From Rhizobiaceae bacterium (GTDB lineage: Bacteria; Pseudomonadota; Alphaproteobacteria; Rhizobiales; Rhizobiaceae): a stretch of DNA of 9,089 bases. Location of the stretch: the NCBI GenBank assembly GCA_028865845.1, contig JAGWJK010000118.1, positions 1-9,089 of the forward strand, read 5' to 3'. Of this stretch, positions 1-5,225 are shown piece after piece; position 1 is the stretch's first letter; the number at the start of each line of letters is the position of its first letter. The notes beneath the pieces were generated by a model. The model had not been told where the DNA came from and ran no database searches. It saw only the letters and a list, made by a program, of their open reading frames with translations. Both the position numbers and the translations under genes were made by a program.

Positions 1-541
1 GGAAGCGGCCCTCCTGGTCGAGCACCCTTGCCGGCAGCGACACAAGCTCGCTCACGCGCATGCCCGTCGCATAAAGCAGCTCGAGCAGAACCAGCATGCG
101 CTGGCGTTGCAACCGATCAGGGCCATCCTGCGCGGCCTCGGTCTCGGCCTGCGAGAGAAGCTTCGTCACCTCGTCGACACCCATGGTCTTCGGTAAGGCG
201 CGACCCTTTTTCGGCGCGTCGAGAATGCCGGTTGGGTCGTCGGCGCGCATGCCCTCGGCGTAGAGGAACTTGTAGAACTGCCGCATTGCCGAAAGCCGCC
301 GTGCCTGTGACGAAGGCTTGAAGCCCTGACGTGACAGCGAGGCGAGATAGGCGCCGAGATCGGTCGAGCCGGCTTCCGTCAGCCGCACGCTACGCTCGGA
401 GAGGAAGGAATGCAGATCGTCCAGGTCGCGTTCGTAGGATTGCAGCGTGTTCACCGCCGCGCCGCGCTCGGCGCTCATCATCTCCAGGAAGGCTTCCATG
501 TGGACGCGGCTCAGATCCTTCATCTTCATCTCGTCGCTCAT
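1..541 (-). CDS. xerD: Tyrosine site-specific recombinase XerD (N-terminal 180 codons, cut by the window edge)
   Basis: XerD with XerC resolves chromosome dimers at dif during cell division. Reading leftwards from the ATG at 541, the frame is open to the window edge. Residues about 10-100 look like the SAM-like core-binding domain of phage-type integrases (AAVNTLQSYERDL near 28-40, then RRLSAMRQFYKFLYAEGM near 81-98). The catalytic domain begins near residue 120 and contains LLYATGMRVSELVSL, in which R162 corresponds to the first catalytic arginine. The later H-x-x-R, His/Trp and Tyr residues lie beyond the edge. The start at 541 is favoured because it overlaps the stop of the upstream small gene as ATGA. 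Internal ATGs at 529 and 523 are alternatives, and the family similarity really begins near residue 9. XerD rather than XerC is chosen from overall resemblance and the rhizobial neighbourhood (divergent from aroK). Confidence 0.9.
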   Translation of the reverse strand, partial: MSDEMKMKDLSRVHMEAFLEMMSAERGAAVNTLQSYERDLDDLHSFLSERSVRLTEAGSTDLGAYLASLSRQGFKPSSQARRLSAMRQFYKFLYAEGMRADDPTGILDAPKKGRALPKTMGVDEVTKLLSQAETEAAQDGPDRLQRQRMLVLLELLYATGMRVSELVSLPARVLDQEGRF

Positions 542-705
542 GGCTTTACCGCGCCGGTCGACGGCGGATTGACGCGCTCCGGCGGCAGGCGGATCGTCAC
601 GTCGCGCGGCTGGGGTTCGACGAAGAGCACCAGAGCCCACATCGCTCCATAGATCGATCCGGCGATCACCGCACAGATGACAAGGAAGCGAAATAGAGTC
701 GGCAT
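538..705 (-). CDS. Small single-pass membrane protein of unknown function, overlapping the xerD start
   Basis: This is a 55-residue open frame on the minus strand. Residues about 4-28 are strongly hydrophobic (LFRFLVICAVIAGSIYGAMW and following) and should form one transmembrane helix or an uncleaved signal anchor. A polar, proline-rich tail follows (EPQPRDVTIRLPPERVNPP). A strong Shine-Dalgarno sequence, GAGGAGAG on the minus strand (713-720), sits 7 nt before the ATG. The stop TGA (540-538) overlaps the xerD ATG (541-539), which suggests translational coupling. I do not recognise a named domain. I recall similar short hypothetical proteins beside xerD in rhizobia but cannot verify this here. 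The RBS, hydrophobicity pattern and exact ATGA overlap make it a likely real gene. No function is assigned. Confidence 0.72.
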   Translation of the reverse strand: MPTLFRFLVICAVIAGSIYGAMWALVLFVEPQPRDVTIRLPPERVNPPSTGAVKP

Positions 706-712
706 TCAAAAA

Positions 713-720
713 CTCTCCTC
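713..720 (-). promoter_or_regulatory. Shine-Dalgarno sequence of the small membrane protein gene
   Basis: The minus strand reads GAGGAGAG, then 7 nt (TTTTTGA), then the ATG at 705. It is the clearest ribosome binding site at the left end. It supports both the reality and the start of the 55-residue gene, and through the ATGA overlap probably helps xerD translation, since xerD has no good site of its own. Confidence 0.6.
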
Positions 721-790
721 GTCCCAGTCATTGGTCCGGCGATAGATTGTAATACTATCCGTCAACCGTTAGCTGAAGGATATTGCAGAC
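721..790. promoter_or_regulatory. Divergent intergenic region between the xerD pair and aroK
   Basis: This stretch is less GC-rich than the flanking genes and must hold the promoters of two divergent units. Seen directly is a 5-bp inverted repeat, GATAG (741-745) and CTATC (755-759). On the plus strand TTGGTC (731-736) lies 16 nt before TACTAT (753-758), a weak promoter match towards aroK. On the minus strand TTGACG (765-760) is a fair -35, but I see no convincing -10 at normal spacing. Individual promoter assignments are therefore weak. The regulatory role is inferred mainly from the gene arrangement. Confidence 0.3.
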
Positions 791-865
791 ATGTTTACGT
801 TGCGGCGTCTTGACGCTACCGGTGCATTTGACGATACCGTTTGCAAACAAATTGTGAATGAGCTT

Positions 866-1456
866 ATGAGCGAACAAGTCCTCACTTTTGCCGAAAGCCT
901 GAAAGACAGGGCGCGCGCAGCGCTGGGCACGCGCAATCTCGTGCTTGTGGGACTGATGGGCGCGGGGAAATCCTCGATCGGCCGGCTGGTTGCCAATCAA
1001 CTCGGAATTCCGTTCGTCGATACCGACATTGAGATCGAGCGCGTGTCGCGCATGACGATCACCGAACTCTTCGCGGCCTATGGCGAAGAAGAGTTCCGCT
1101 CGCTGGAGACGCGGGTGATCAAGCGGCTGCTGAAGGGCGGCCCGCGGGTGGTCTCCACCGGCGGCGGCGCCTTCATCAACGACCGCACCCGTCGGCACGT
1201 GAAGCGCAGCGGCCTGTCCGTCTGGCTGAAGGCCGATCTCGACGTGCTCTGGGACCGCGTCAGCAAGCGTGACTCGCGACCGCTGCTCAAGACGGAAAAC
1301 CCGAAGCAGACGCTCGAAAACCTGATGAATGTCCGTTATCCGATCTACGCCGAGGCCGATCTCACGGTCATGTCGCGCGATGTCGCCAAGGACGTGATGG
1401 TCAAGGAAGTCCTGGCCGCCATCGTCGACGGCAACAAAGAAAGTAAAGTGCCATGA
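866..1456 (+). CDS. aroK: Shikimate kinase
   Basis: AroK phosphorylates shikimate to shikimate 3-phosphate with ATP, in the cytoplasmic pathway to chorismate. The 196-residue product has Walker A GLMGAGKS (29-36), the substrate-side D-x-D in FVDTDIEIERV (D52, D54), EEFRSLE with the shikimate-binding arginine (R78), the STGGG loop (97-101), the lid RPLL (138-141) and the RYPIY motif near 157-161. The frame is open back to an ATG at 791, preceded by AAGGA with about 10 nt spacing, which would add 25 residues. I prefer 866 because the rhizobial AroK proteins I recall begin with a similar MSE sequence and because the extra codons have clearly lower third-position GC. RBS evidence alone would favour 791. 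The stop TGA overlaps the aroB ATG. Confidence 0.95.
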   Translation: MSEQVLTFAESLKDRARAALGTRNLVLVGLMGAGKSSIGRLVANQLGIPFVDTDIEIERVSRMTITELFAAYGEEEFRSLETRVIKRLLKGGPRVVSTGGGAFINDRTRRHVKRSGLSVWLKADLDVLWDRVSKRDSRPLLKTENPKQTLENLMNVRYPIYAEADLTVMSRDVAKDVMVKEVLAAIVDGNKESKVP

Positions 1457-2586
1457 ATGCCGCAACCGCTTCCGCCGCCGAACGCCTGGTTCACGTCCCG
1501 CTCGGCGAGCGCGCCTACGATATCCTGATCGGCCCAGGGCTGATTGCGCGCGCCGGCGCGGAAATCGCCAAGCGGCTTAAGGGCCGCCGGGCCGCCGTCA
1601 TCACCGACGAGAATGTCGGACCGCGTTATCTCGCGGCACTCGAGGCAAGCCTTGCGGCGGCCGGTATCCACTCCTCCAATCTCGTCCTGCCGGCCGGCGA
1701 GAAGACCAAGAGCTTCGAACATCTGATCACCGTCTGCGACGCCGTGCTGACCGCCCGTGTCGAGCGCAACGATGCCGTCATCGCGCTTGGCGGCGGCGTC
1801 ATCGGTGATCTTGCCGGTTTCGCGGCGGGCATCGTGCGCCGTGGCGTCCGTTTCGTGCAGATACCGACCTCGCTGCTGGCGCAGGTCGATTCCTCCGTCG
1901 GCGGCAAGACCGGCATCAACACACATCACGGCAAGAACCTCGTCGGCGTGTTCCATCAGCCCGATCTCGTGCTTGCCGACAGCGACGTGCTGAACACGCT
2001 GAGCGATCGCGAATTCCGCGCCGGCTATGCCGAGGTCGCCAAGTACGGCCTCATCGACAAGCCGGACTTTTTCGCATGGCTGGAAGGCAATTGGAGGGAT
2101 GTGTTCTCCGGTGGTGCGGCGCGCATTGAGGCGATTGCTGCAAGCTGCCAGGCGAAATCCGATGTCGTCGTTGCCGATGAGCGCGAAAACGGCCCGCGCG
2201 CGCTGCTCAATCTCGGCCACACATTCGGGCACGCTCTGGAGGCGGCTACCGCCTATGACAGCCGGCGGCTGGTACACGGCGAAGGCGTTTCGATCGGCAT
2301 GGTGCTGGCGCACGAGTTCTCGGCGCGGCTCAATCTGGCAAGCCCGGATGACGGCAAGCGCGTCGAGGCGCATCTTCAGGCGGTGGGCCTGCCGACGCGG
2401 ATGAGCGACATTCCAGGCGAATTGCCGCCGACCGAAGTGCTGATGGATGCGATCGCGCAGGACAAGAAGGTCAAGAGCGGCAAGCTCACCTTCATCCTCA
2501 CCCGCGGTATCGGCCAATCCTTCGTCGCCGACGACGTTCCGGCTTCCGAAGTTCTCAGCTTCCTCAGGGAAAAACATCCGCAATGA
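1453..2586 (+). CDS. aroB: 3-dehydroquinate synthase
   Basis: AroB converts 3-deoxy-D-arabino-heptulosonate 7-phosphate to 3-dehydroquinate, step two of the shikimate pathway, using NAD+ and a divalent metal. The 377-residue length is normal for the family. The NAD-binding signature GGGVIGDLAGFAA starts at residue 113 and is followed by RGVRFVQIPTSLLAQVDSSV and GGKTGIN. The expected metal ligands are present: E194 in AGYAEVAKYG, H256 in LNLGHTFGH and H275 in LVHGEG. The ATG at 1453 overlaps the aroK stop by four bases (ATGA), and its own stop overlaps the next gene in the same way. This points to a translationally coupled operon. aroK-aroB pairing is common in proteobacteria, and no defect is visible. 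Confidence 0.97.
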   Translation: MNAATASAAERLVHVPLGERAYDILIGPGLIARAGAEIAKRLKGRRAAVITDENVGPRYLAALEASLAAAGIHSSNLVLPAGEKTKSFEHLITVCDAVLTARVERNDAVIALGGGVIGDLAGFAAGIVRRGVRFVQIPTSLLAQVDSSVGGKTGINTHHGKNLVGVFHQPDLVLADSDVLNTLSDREFRAGYAEVAKYGLIDKPDFFAWLEGNWRDVFSGGAARIEAIAASCQAKSDVVVADERENGPRALLNLGHTFGHALEAATAYDSRRLVHGEGVSIGMVLAHEFSARLNLASPDDGKRVEAHLQAVGLPTRMSDIPGELPPTEVLMDAIAQDKKVKSGKLTFILTRGIGQSFVADDVPASEVLSFLREKHPQ

Positions 2587-3893
2587 CGGTCGAAGGCACA
2601 CTCGCAGTTCTGTGGGACTATTGGCCCGAGATCGTCTCGATTGTCGTGCTTGTGCTGCTTTCGGCATTTTTCTCGGGGTCGGAAACGGCGCTGACGGCAG
2701 CGTCGCGCAGCCGCATTCACACGCTGGAAGCAAACGGTGACCAGCGGGCCGGCATCGTGCGGATGCTGATCGAGCGCCGCGACCGGCTGATCGGCGCACT
2801 GCTGATCGGCAACAACCTCGCCAACATTCTGTCGTCCTCGATCGCCACCAGTCTGTTTCTCAGCCTGTTCGGCAATTCCGGCGTGGCGATCGCGACCTTG
2901 GCGATGACCGTCATCCTGGTCATCTTCGCCGAAGTGCTGCCGAAGAGCTGGGCGATTTCGACGCCGGATCGCTTTGCTCTCAGCGTTGCCGGCACGGTGC
3001 GTCTCTTCGTCATCGTCGTCGGTCCGATCTCCAGCTTCGTCAATGCCATCGTCCGCCAGATCCTCGGCGTCTTCGGCATCAACCTTTCCAAGGAAGTGTC
3101 GATGCTGTCGGCCCATGACGAGCTGCGCGGCGCCGTCGACCTGCTGCATCGCGAGGGGTCGGTGGTCAAGGCCGACCGCGACCGTCTTGGCGGCGTGCTC
3201 GACCTTGGTGAGCTCGAACTTTCCGACATCATGGTCCACCGCACCGCGATGCGGGCGATCAATGCCGACGATCCGCCGGAGGTCGTCGTCCGGGCCATTC
3301 TCGACAGCCCCTATACGCGCATGCCGCTCTGGCGCGGCACGATCGACAACATCATCGGCGTCGTGCATGCCAAGGACCTGCTGCGCGCTCTCGCCGAGCG
3401 GCACGTCGAGCCTGAGAACCTGGATATCGTCAAGATCGCGCAGAAACCCTGGTTCGTGCCTGACAGCACCAACCTGGAGGATCAGCTCAACGCCTTCCTG
3501 CGCCGCAAGCAACACTTCGCCGTCGTCGTCGACGAATATGGCGAGGTGCAGGGCATCGTGACGCTGGAGGATATTCTGGAGGAGATCGTCGGCGACATTG
3601 CCGACGAACACGATCTCGATATACAGGGCGTGCGCCAGGAGGCCGACGGCTCGATCGTCGTCGACGGCGTCGTGCCGATTCGCGATCTCAACCGTGCGCT
3701 CGATTGGGATTTGCCGGACGAAGAGGCGACGACGATCGCCGGCCTCGTCATTCACGAATCGATGACGATCCCCGAAGAGCGACAGGCCTTCACCTTTTAC
3801 GGGAAACGCTTCATCGTCATGAAGCGCGAAAAGAACCGCATCACCAAGCTGCGCATCCGCCCCGCCGAGACCGAAGAGGCGAAGCCGGAATAG
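2583..3893 (+). CDS. CorC/HlyC-family CBS-domain membrane protein (CNNM type; often annotated as hemolysin)
   Basis: This 436-residue protein has the DUF21/CNNM - CBS pair - CorC_HlyC layout. Membrane segments lie near residues 17-37, 68-96, 100-124 and 133-160. Family signatures FFSGSETAL (29-37), GNNLANI (76-82) and FAEVLPKSWA (115-124) fall in the DUF21 region. Two CBS motifs follow at about 212-272 and 280-340, the second with VVDEYGEVQGIVTLEDILEE (315-334). The CorC_HlyC domain spans about 350-428. CNNM/CorC relatives are linked to Mg2+ or Co2+ export, and the old 'hemolysin' label has little functional support. The start overlaps the aroB stop (ATGA), so it is probably translated as part of the aroKB operon, although no biochemical link to shikimate synthesis is evident. 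The cation substrate cannot be read from the sequence. Confidence 0.9.
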   Translation: MTVEGTLAVLWDYWPEIVSIVVLVLLSAFFSGSETALTAASRSRIHTLEANGDQRAGIVRMLIERRDRLIGALLIGNNLANILSSSIATSLFLSLFGNSGVAIATLAMTVILVIFAEVLPKSWAISTPDRFALSVAGTVRLFVIVVGPISSFVNAIVRQILGVFGINLSKEVSMLSAHDELRGAVDLLHREGSVVKADRDRLGGVLDLGELELSDIMVHRTAMRAINADDPPEVVVRAILDSPYTRMPLWRGTIDNIIGVVHAKDLLRALAERHVEPENLDIVKIAQKPWFVPDSTNLEDQLNAFLRRKQHFAVVVDEYGEVQGIVTLEDILEEIVGDIADEHDLDIQGVRQEADGSIVVDGVVPIRDLNRALDWDLPDEEATTIAGLVIHESMTIPEERQAFTFYGKRFIVMKREKNRITKLRIRPAETEEAKPE

Positions 3894-3897
3894 GCTT

Positions 3898-4185
3898 TTA
3901 CCAGCGCGTCGCTTCGCCGGGAGCGGCGGGCTCGACGGCAAGCGCATGCAGCCCGGCGTCCAGTTCCGGCTGCAAAAGCTCGGTTATCGCGCGATGCCTG
4001 GCCAAACGAGTCATGCCGGCGAACTTGGCGGAAACGATCCGGACCCTTATATGTGTCTCGCCGGTTCCCGTGATATCGGGCTGGTGGCCGGCATGCATAT
4101 GACTTTCGTTGATCACTGCCAGACGTTCGGGCGCAAAGGCCTGCGTCAGTTTCTCCGCAATGCGGGATTGAAGCGTCGTTTCCAT
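3898..4185 (-). CDS. bolA: BolA family protein
   Basis: BolA proteins are small cytoplasmic proteins that partner monothiol glutaredoxins in [2Fe-2S] handling and iron-linked regulation; some also affect morphology and stress gene expression. The 95-residue product has the expected fold pattern: an N-terminal helix (LQSRIAEKLTQAF), the strand and loop AVINESHMHAGH (23-34), THIRVRIVSAKFAGMTRLAR (44-63), and the C-terminal RHRAI helix with conserved H64. The frame is open to an upstream ATG at 4236, but the BolA homology begins with METTLQ and a promoter fits upstream of 4185, so 4185 is chosen. The gene is convergent with the CorC-type gene, with only 4 bp between stops, and divergent from the J-domain gene. 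Rhizobia have more than one BolA-type gene, so the exact paralogue is uncertain. Confidence 0.9.
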   Translation of the reverse strand: METTLQSRIAEKLTQAFAPERLAVINESHMHAGHQPDITGTGETHIRVRIVSAKFAGMTRLARHRAITELLQPELDAGLHALAVEPAAPGEATRW

Positions 4186-4217
4186 ATTCCCGCAGGCACC
4201 TTGTTCGCGAAAAAGTC

Positions 4218-4262
4218 CCCACAAAGCCAGCAACATTCCTGTTTGTCAATTCTTGTTGTGGG
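4218..4262. repeat. Seven-bp inverted repeat spanning the bolA/J-protein promoters
   Basis: CCCACAA (4218-4224) and TTGTGGG (4256-4262) are a perfect inverted repeat separated by 31 bp. One arm overlaps the putative bolA -10 and the other the putative J-protein -35. The dyad could be the operator of a regulator acting on both genes or could be chance. No known rhizobial iron or stress box was recognised in it. Confidence 0.4.
4221..4249 (-). promoter_or_regulatory. Putative bolA promoter (TTGACA - 17 - CTTTGT)
   Basis: On the minus strand a perfect -35 hexamer TTGACA (4249-4244) is followed after exactly 17 nt by CTTTGT (4226-4221). The latter matches 4 of 6 positions of the CTATAT-like -10 reported for rhizobial housekeeping promoters. 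Transcription would begin near 4214 and give a leader of about 28 nt before the bolA ATG at 4185. This is inferred from spacing and consensus only. Confidence 0.5.
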
Positions 4263-4281
4263 CCTCTCGCAAGCCCATAAT
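4253..4281 (+). promoter_or_regulatory. Putative promoter of the J-domain gene (TTGTTG - 17 - CATAAT)
   Basis: On the plus strand TTGTTG (4253-4258) is followed after 17 nt by CATAAT (4276-4281), a good -10. The start site would fall near 4288, only a few bases before the ATG at 4291, so the message would be nearly leaderless. The -35 lies 3 bp from the -35 of the opposing bolA promoter, so the two polymerase footprints would collide. Confidence 0.45.
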
Positions 4282-4290
4282 TAGGGCGCC

Positions 4291-4911
4291 ATGAGACTTG
4301 ATTCAAAATACTTCGATCGCATTCGAACCCGCCGCAAACGTGAGCCGGAGGCCGAGGCCGCTCCGCCCACCTGCCAGTGGGACGGCTGCGACAAAAAGGG
4401 CACGCATCGCGCTCCGGTCGGGCGCAATGCGGAAGGCCAATTCTTTTTGTTCTGCTTCGAGCACGTCAAGGAATACAACAAGGGCTACAATTATTTCTCC
4501 GGCCTCTCGGACGGCGAGATCGCTCGTTACCAGAAGGAAGCGATCACCGGCCACCGGCCGACCTGGACCGTCGGTGTCAACAAGGCCGCGAAAAACAGCC
4601 CGCTGCATTCCGAGGTGCGTTCGGGCTCCTATTCCCGCATTCGCGACCCCTTTGGCTTCGTGAAGGATGGCGACGGGCGCGGCAGCGGCCCGCGTTTCCC
4701 GCAGGAGCGCAAGCTGAAATCGCTGGAAACCAAGGCCTTCGACACGATGGGACTGGCCGCCAACGCGACGGCGCCGGAGATCAAGAGCCGCTACAAGGAA
4801 CTGGTCAAGAAGCACCATCCGGACGCCAATGGCGGCGACCGTGGTTCGGAAGAACGCTTCCGCGCCGTTATTCAGGCCTATCAATTGTTGAAGCAGAACG
4901 GTTTTTGTTAA
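4291..4911 (+). CDS. DnaJ-like J-domain protein with N-terminal Cys/His cluster
   Basis: J-domain proteins stimulate the ATPase of DnaK-type Hsp70 and deliver substrates to it. This 206-residue protein is not a full DnaJ: the J domain is at the C terminus (about 149-206), with the invariant HPD at 176-178 in KKHHPDANGG. The Gly/Phe and CR-type zinc-finger regions of DnaJ are absent. The N-terminal part carries C28 and C33 (TCQWDGC), H39, then C55 and H58 (CFEHVKEYN), a spacing that could bind one zinc ion; this is inference. A basic stretch, RIRTRRKR, lies at 10-17. The client is unknown. The gene sits upstream of cobS on the same strand but 314 bp away. The start is supported by the promoter position and the conserved-looking N terminus, not by a strong Shine-Dalgarno sequence. 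Confidence 0.85.
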   Translation: MRLDSKYFDRIRTRRKREPEAEAAPPTCQWDGCDKKGTHRAPVGRNAEGQFFLFCFEHVKEYNKGYNYFSGLSDGEIARYQKEAITGHRPTWTVGVNKAAKNSPLHSEVRSGSYSRIRDPFGFVKDGDGRGSGPRFPQERKLKSLETKAFDTMGLAANATAPEIKSRYKELVKKHHPDANGGDRGSEERFRAVIQAYQLLKQNGFC

Positions 4912-4962
4912 TTCCCGTCCTTGCTCTTGGTCTTCAATCAGGTATGGTCCAAATCGGCTGAA

Positions 4963-4980
4963 GCGGCAGGCAACTGCCGC
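4963..4980 (+). other. Perfect 7-bp hairpin with a GCAA (GNRA) tetraloop
   Basis: GCGGCAG, loop GCAA, CTGCCGC form an uninterrupted 7-bp stem closed by a G-C pair with a GNRA tetraloop, a common stable RNA motif. It lies 51 bp after the J-protein stop. There is no T tract after it, so it does not look like a standard intrinsic terminator. It may be a 3'-end structure of the J-protein message or the first element of a cobS leader. Confidence 0.45.
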
Positions 4981-5192
4981 AGGTGCGCATTTGGCTGGCA
5001 GCACCTCGGTCAACCTTCCGGACGCGGCGTTTCTTGTCCGGGACTTTGTTCAAGAATGCTCGAAGGCGGCTTTGCCACCGCGTCGAGGTTTCGTTTCAGT
5101 CCCGGAGAAGTATCGCCGATGTTCCGACCAGACGGATGCGGGCGATAATCAATGCTCCGACGTCATGGTTTCGACATGAGCTGAGATGATAC

Positions 5193-5214
5193 GGCCGGGT
5201 GACCGACACCCGCC
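5193..5214 (+). promoter_or_regulatory. Hairpin immediately upstream of the cobS Shine-Dalgarno sequence
   Basis: CGGGTG (5196-5201), loop ACCGA and CACCCG (5207-5212) form a perfect 6-bp stem. GG at 5193-5194 with CC at 5213-5214 extends it to 8 bp with one bulged C at 5195. The stem ends 2 nt before GGAG (5217-5220), close enough to affect ribosome access. It also sequesters an in-frame GTG at 5199 that could otherwise be taken as an earlier cobS start. Confidence 0.4.
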
Positions 5215-5216
5215 TT

Positions 5217-5220
5217 GGAG
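5217..5220 (+). promoter_or_regulatory. Shine-Dalgarno sequence deciding the cobS start
   Basis: GGAG is 5 nt from the ATG at 5226 and only 2 nt from the ATG at 5223. Spacing therefore favours the second ATG of the ATGATG pair and the N terminus MSKIDLD. It follows directly on the 5193-5214 hairpin. Confidence 0.55.
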
Positions 5221-5225
5221 ACATG

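Larger units (their letters stand above)
4912..5225 (+). promoter_or_regulatory. Non-coding, hairpin-rich region upstream of cobS (possible structured leader or small RNA)
   Basis: No convincing gene lies in these 314 bp. The small open frames here lack RBS support and recognisable protein sequence. Inverted repeats seen are: 4963-4969/4974-4980; 4981-4986/5001-5006; 5016-5023/5036-5043 (one G-T pair); 5059-5063/5083-5087 enclosing 5066-5069/5078-5081; 5111-5117/5141-5147 enclosing 5123-5126/5133-5136; 5163-5167/5175-5179; and 5193-5201/5207-5214 (one bulge). An alternative long-range pairing, CCGGGAC (5038-5044) with GTCCCGG (5099-5105), competes with the third. A weak promoter, TTGCTC (4921-4926) - 16 nt - TATGGT (4943-4948), would start transcription near 4955, just before the first hairpin. 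A cobalamin riboswitch was considered, but its conserved box is not visible. Regulation of cobST is inference. Confidence 0.4.

Noticed and set aside
28..696. Plus-strand open frames over the left end
   Set aside because: They are Arg/Ala/Ser-rich translations antisense to xerD and the small membrane protein gene, without family resemblance.
1345..3947. Long minus-strand open frames opposite aroB and the CorC-type gene
   Set aside because: They are shadows of strong coding sequences in high-GC DNA, with no recognisable domain and no RBS.
3945..3976. GCAGCC/GGCTGC hairpin as a terminator for the CorC-type gene
   Set aside because: It falls inside the bolA coding sequence, has a 14-nt or longer loop and no T tract.
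4186..4236. Seventeen-residue N-terminal extension of BolA starting at 4236
   Set aside because: BolA family similarity begins at METTLQ (4185), and the extension would overlap the predicted bolA promoter.
4921..5189. Short plus-strand open frames in the spacer before cobS
   Set aside because: They are overlapping frames of 60 to 75 codons without a Shine-Dalgarno sequence or recognisable motifs; the inverted repeats fit the region better than coding.
4912..5225. Cobalamin riboswitch upstream of cobS
   Set aside because: Expected from gene function, but I could not find the GCCACTG-type B12 box or the other conserved core segments. A covariance-model scan would settle it.
5199..5225. Upstream GTG start for cobS
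   Set aside because: It lies inside the 5193-5214 hairpin and lacks a ribosome binding site, and the added residues do not match the CobS N terminus.
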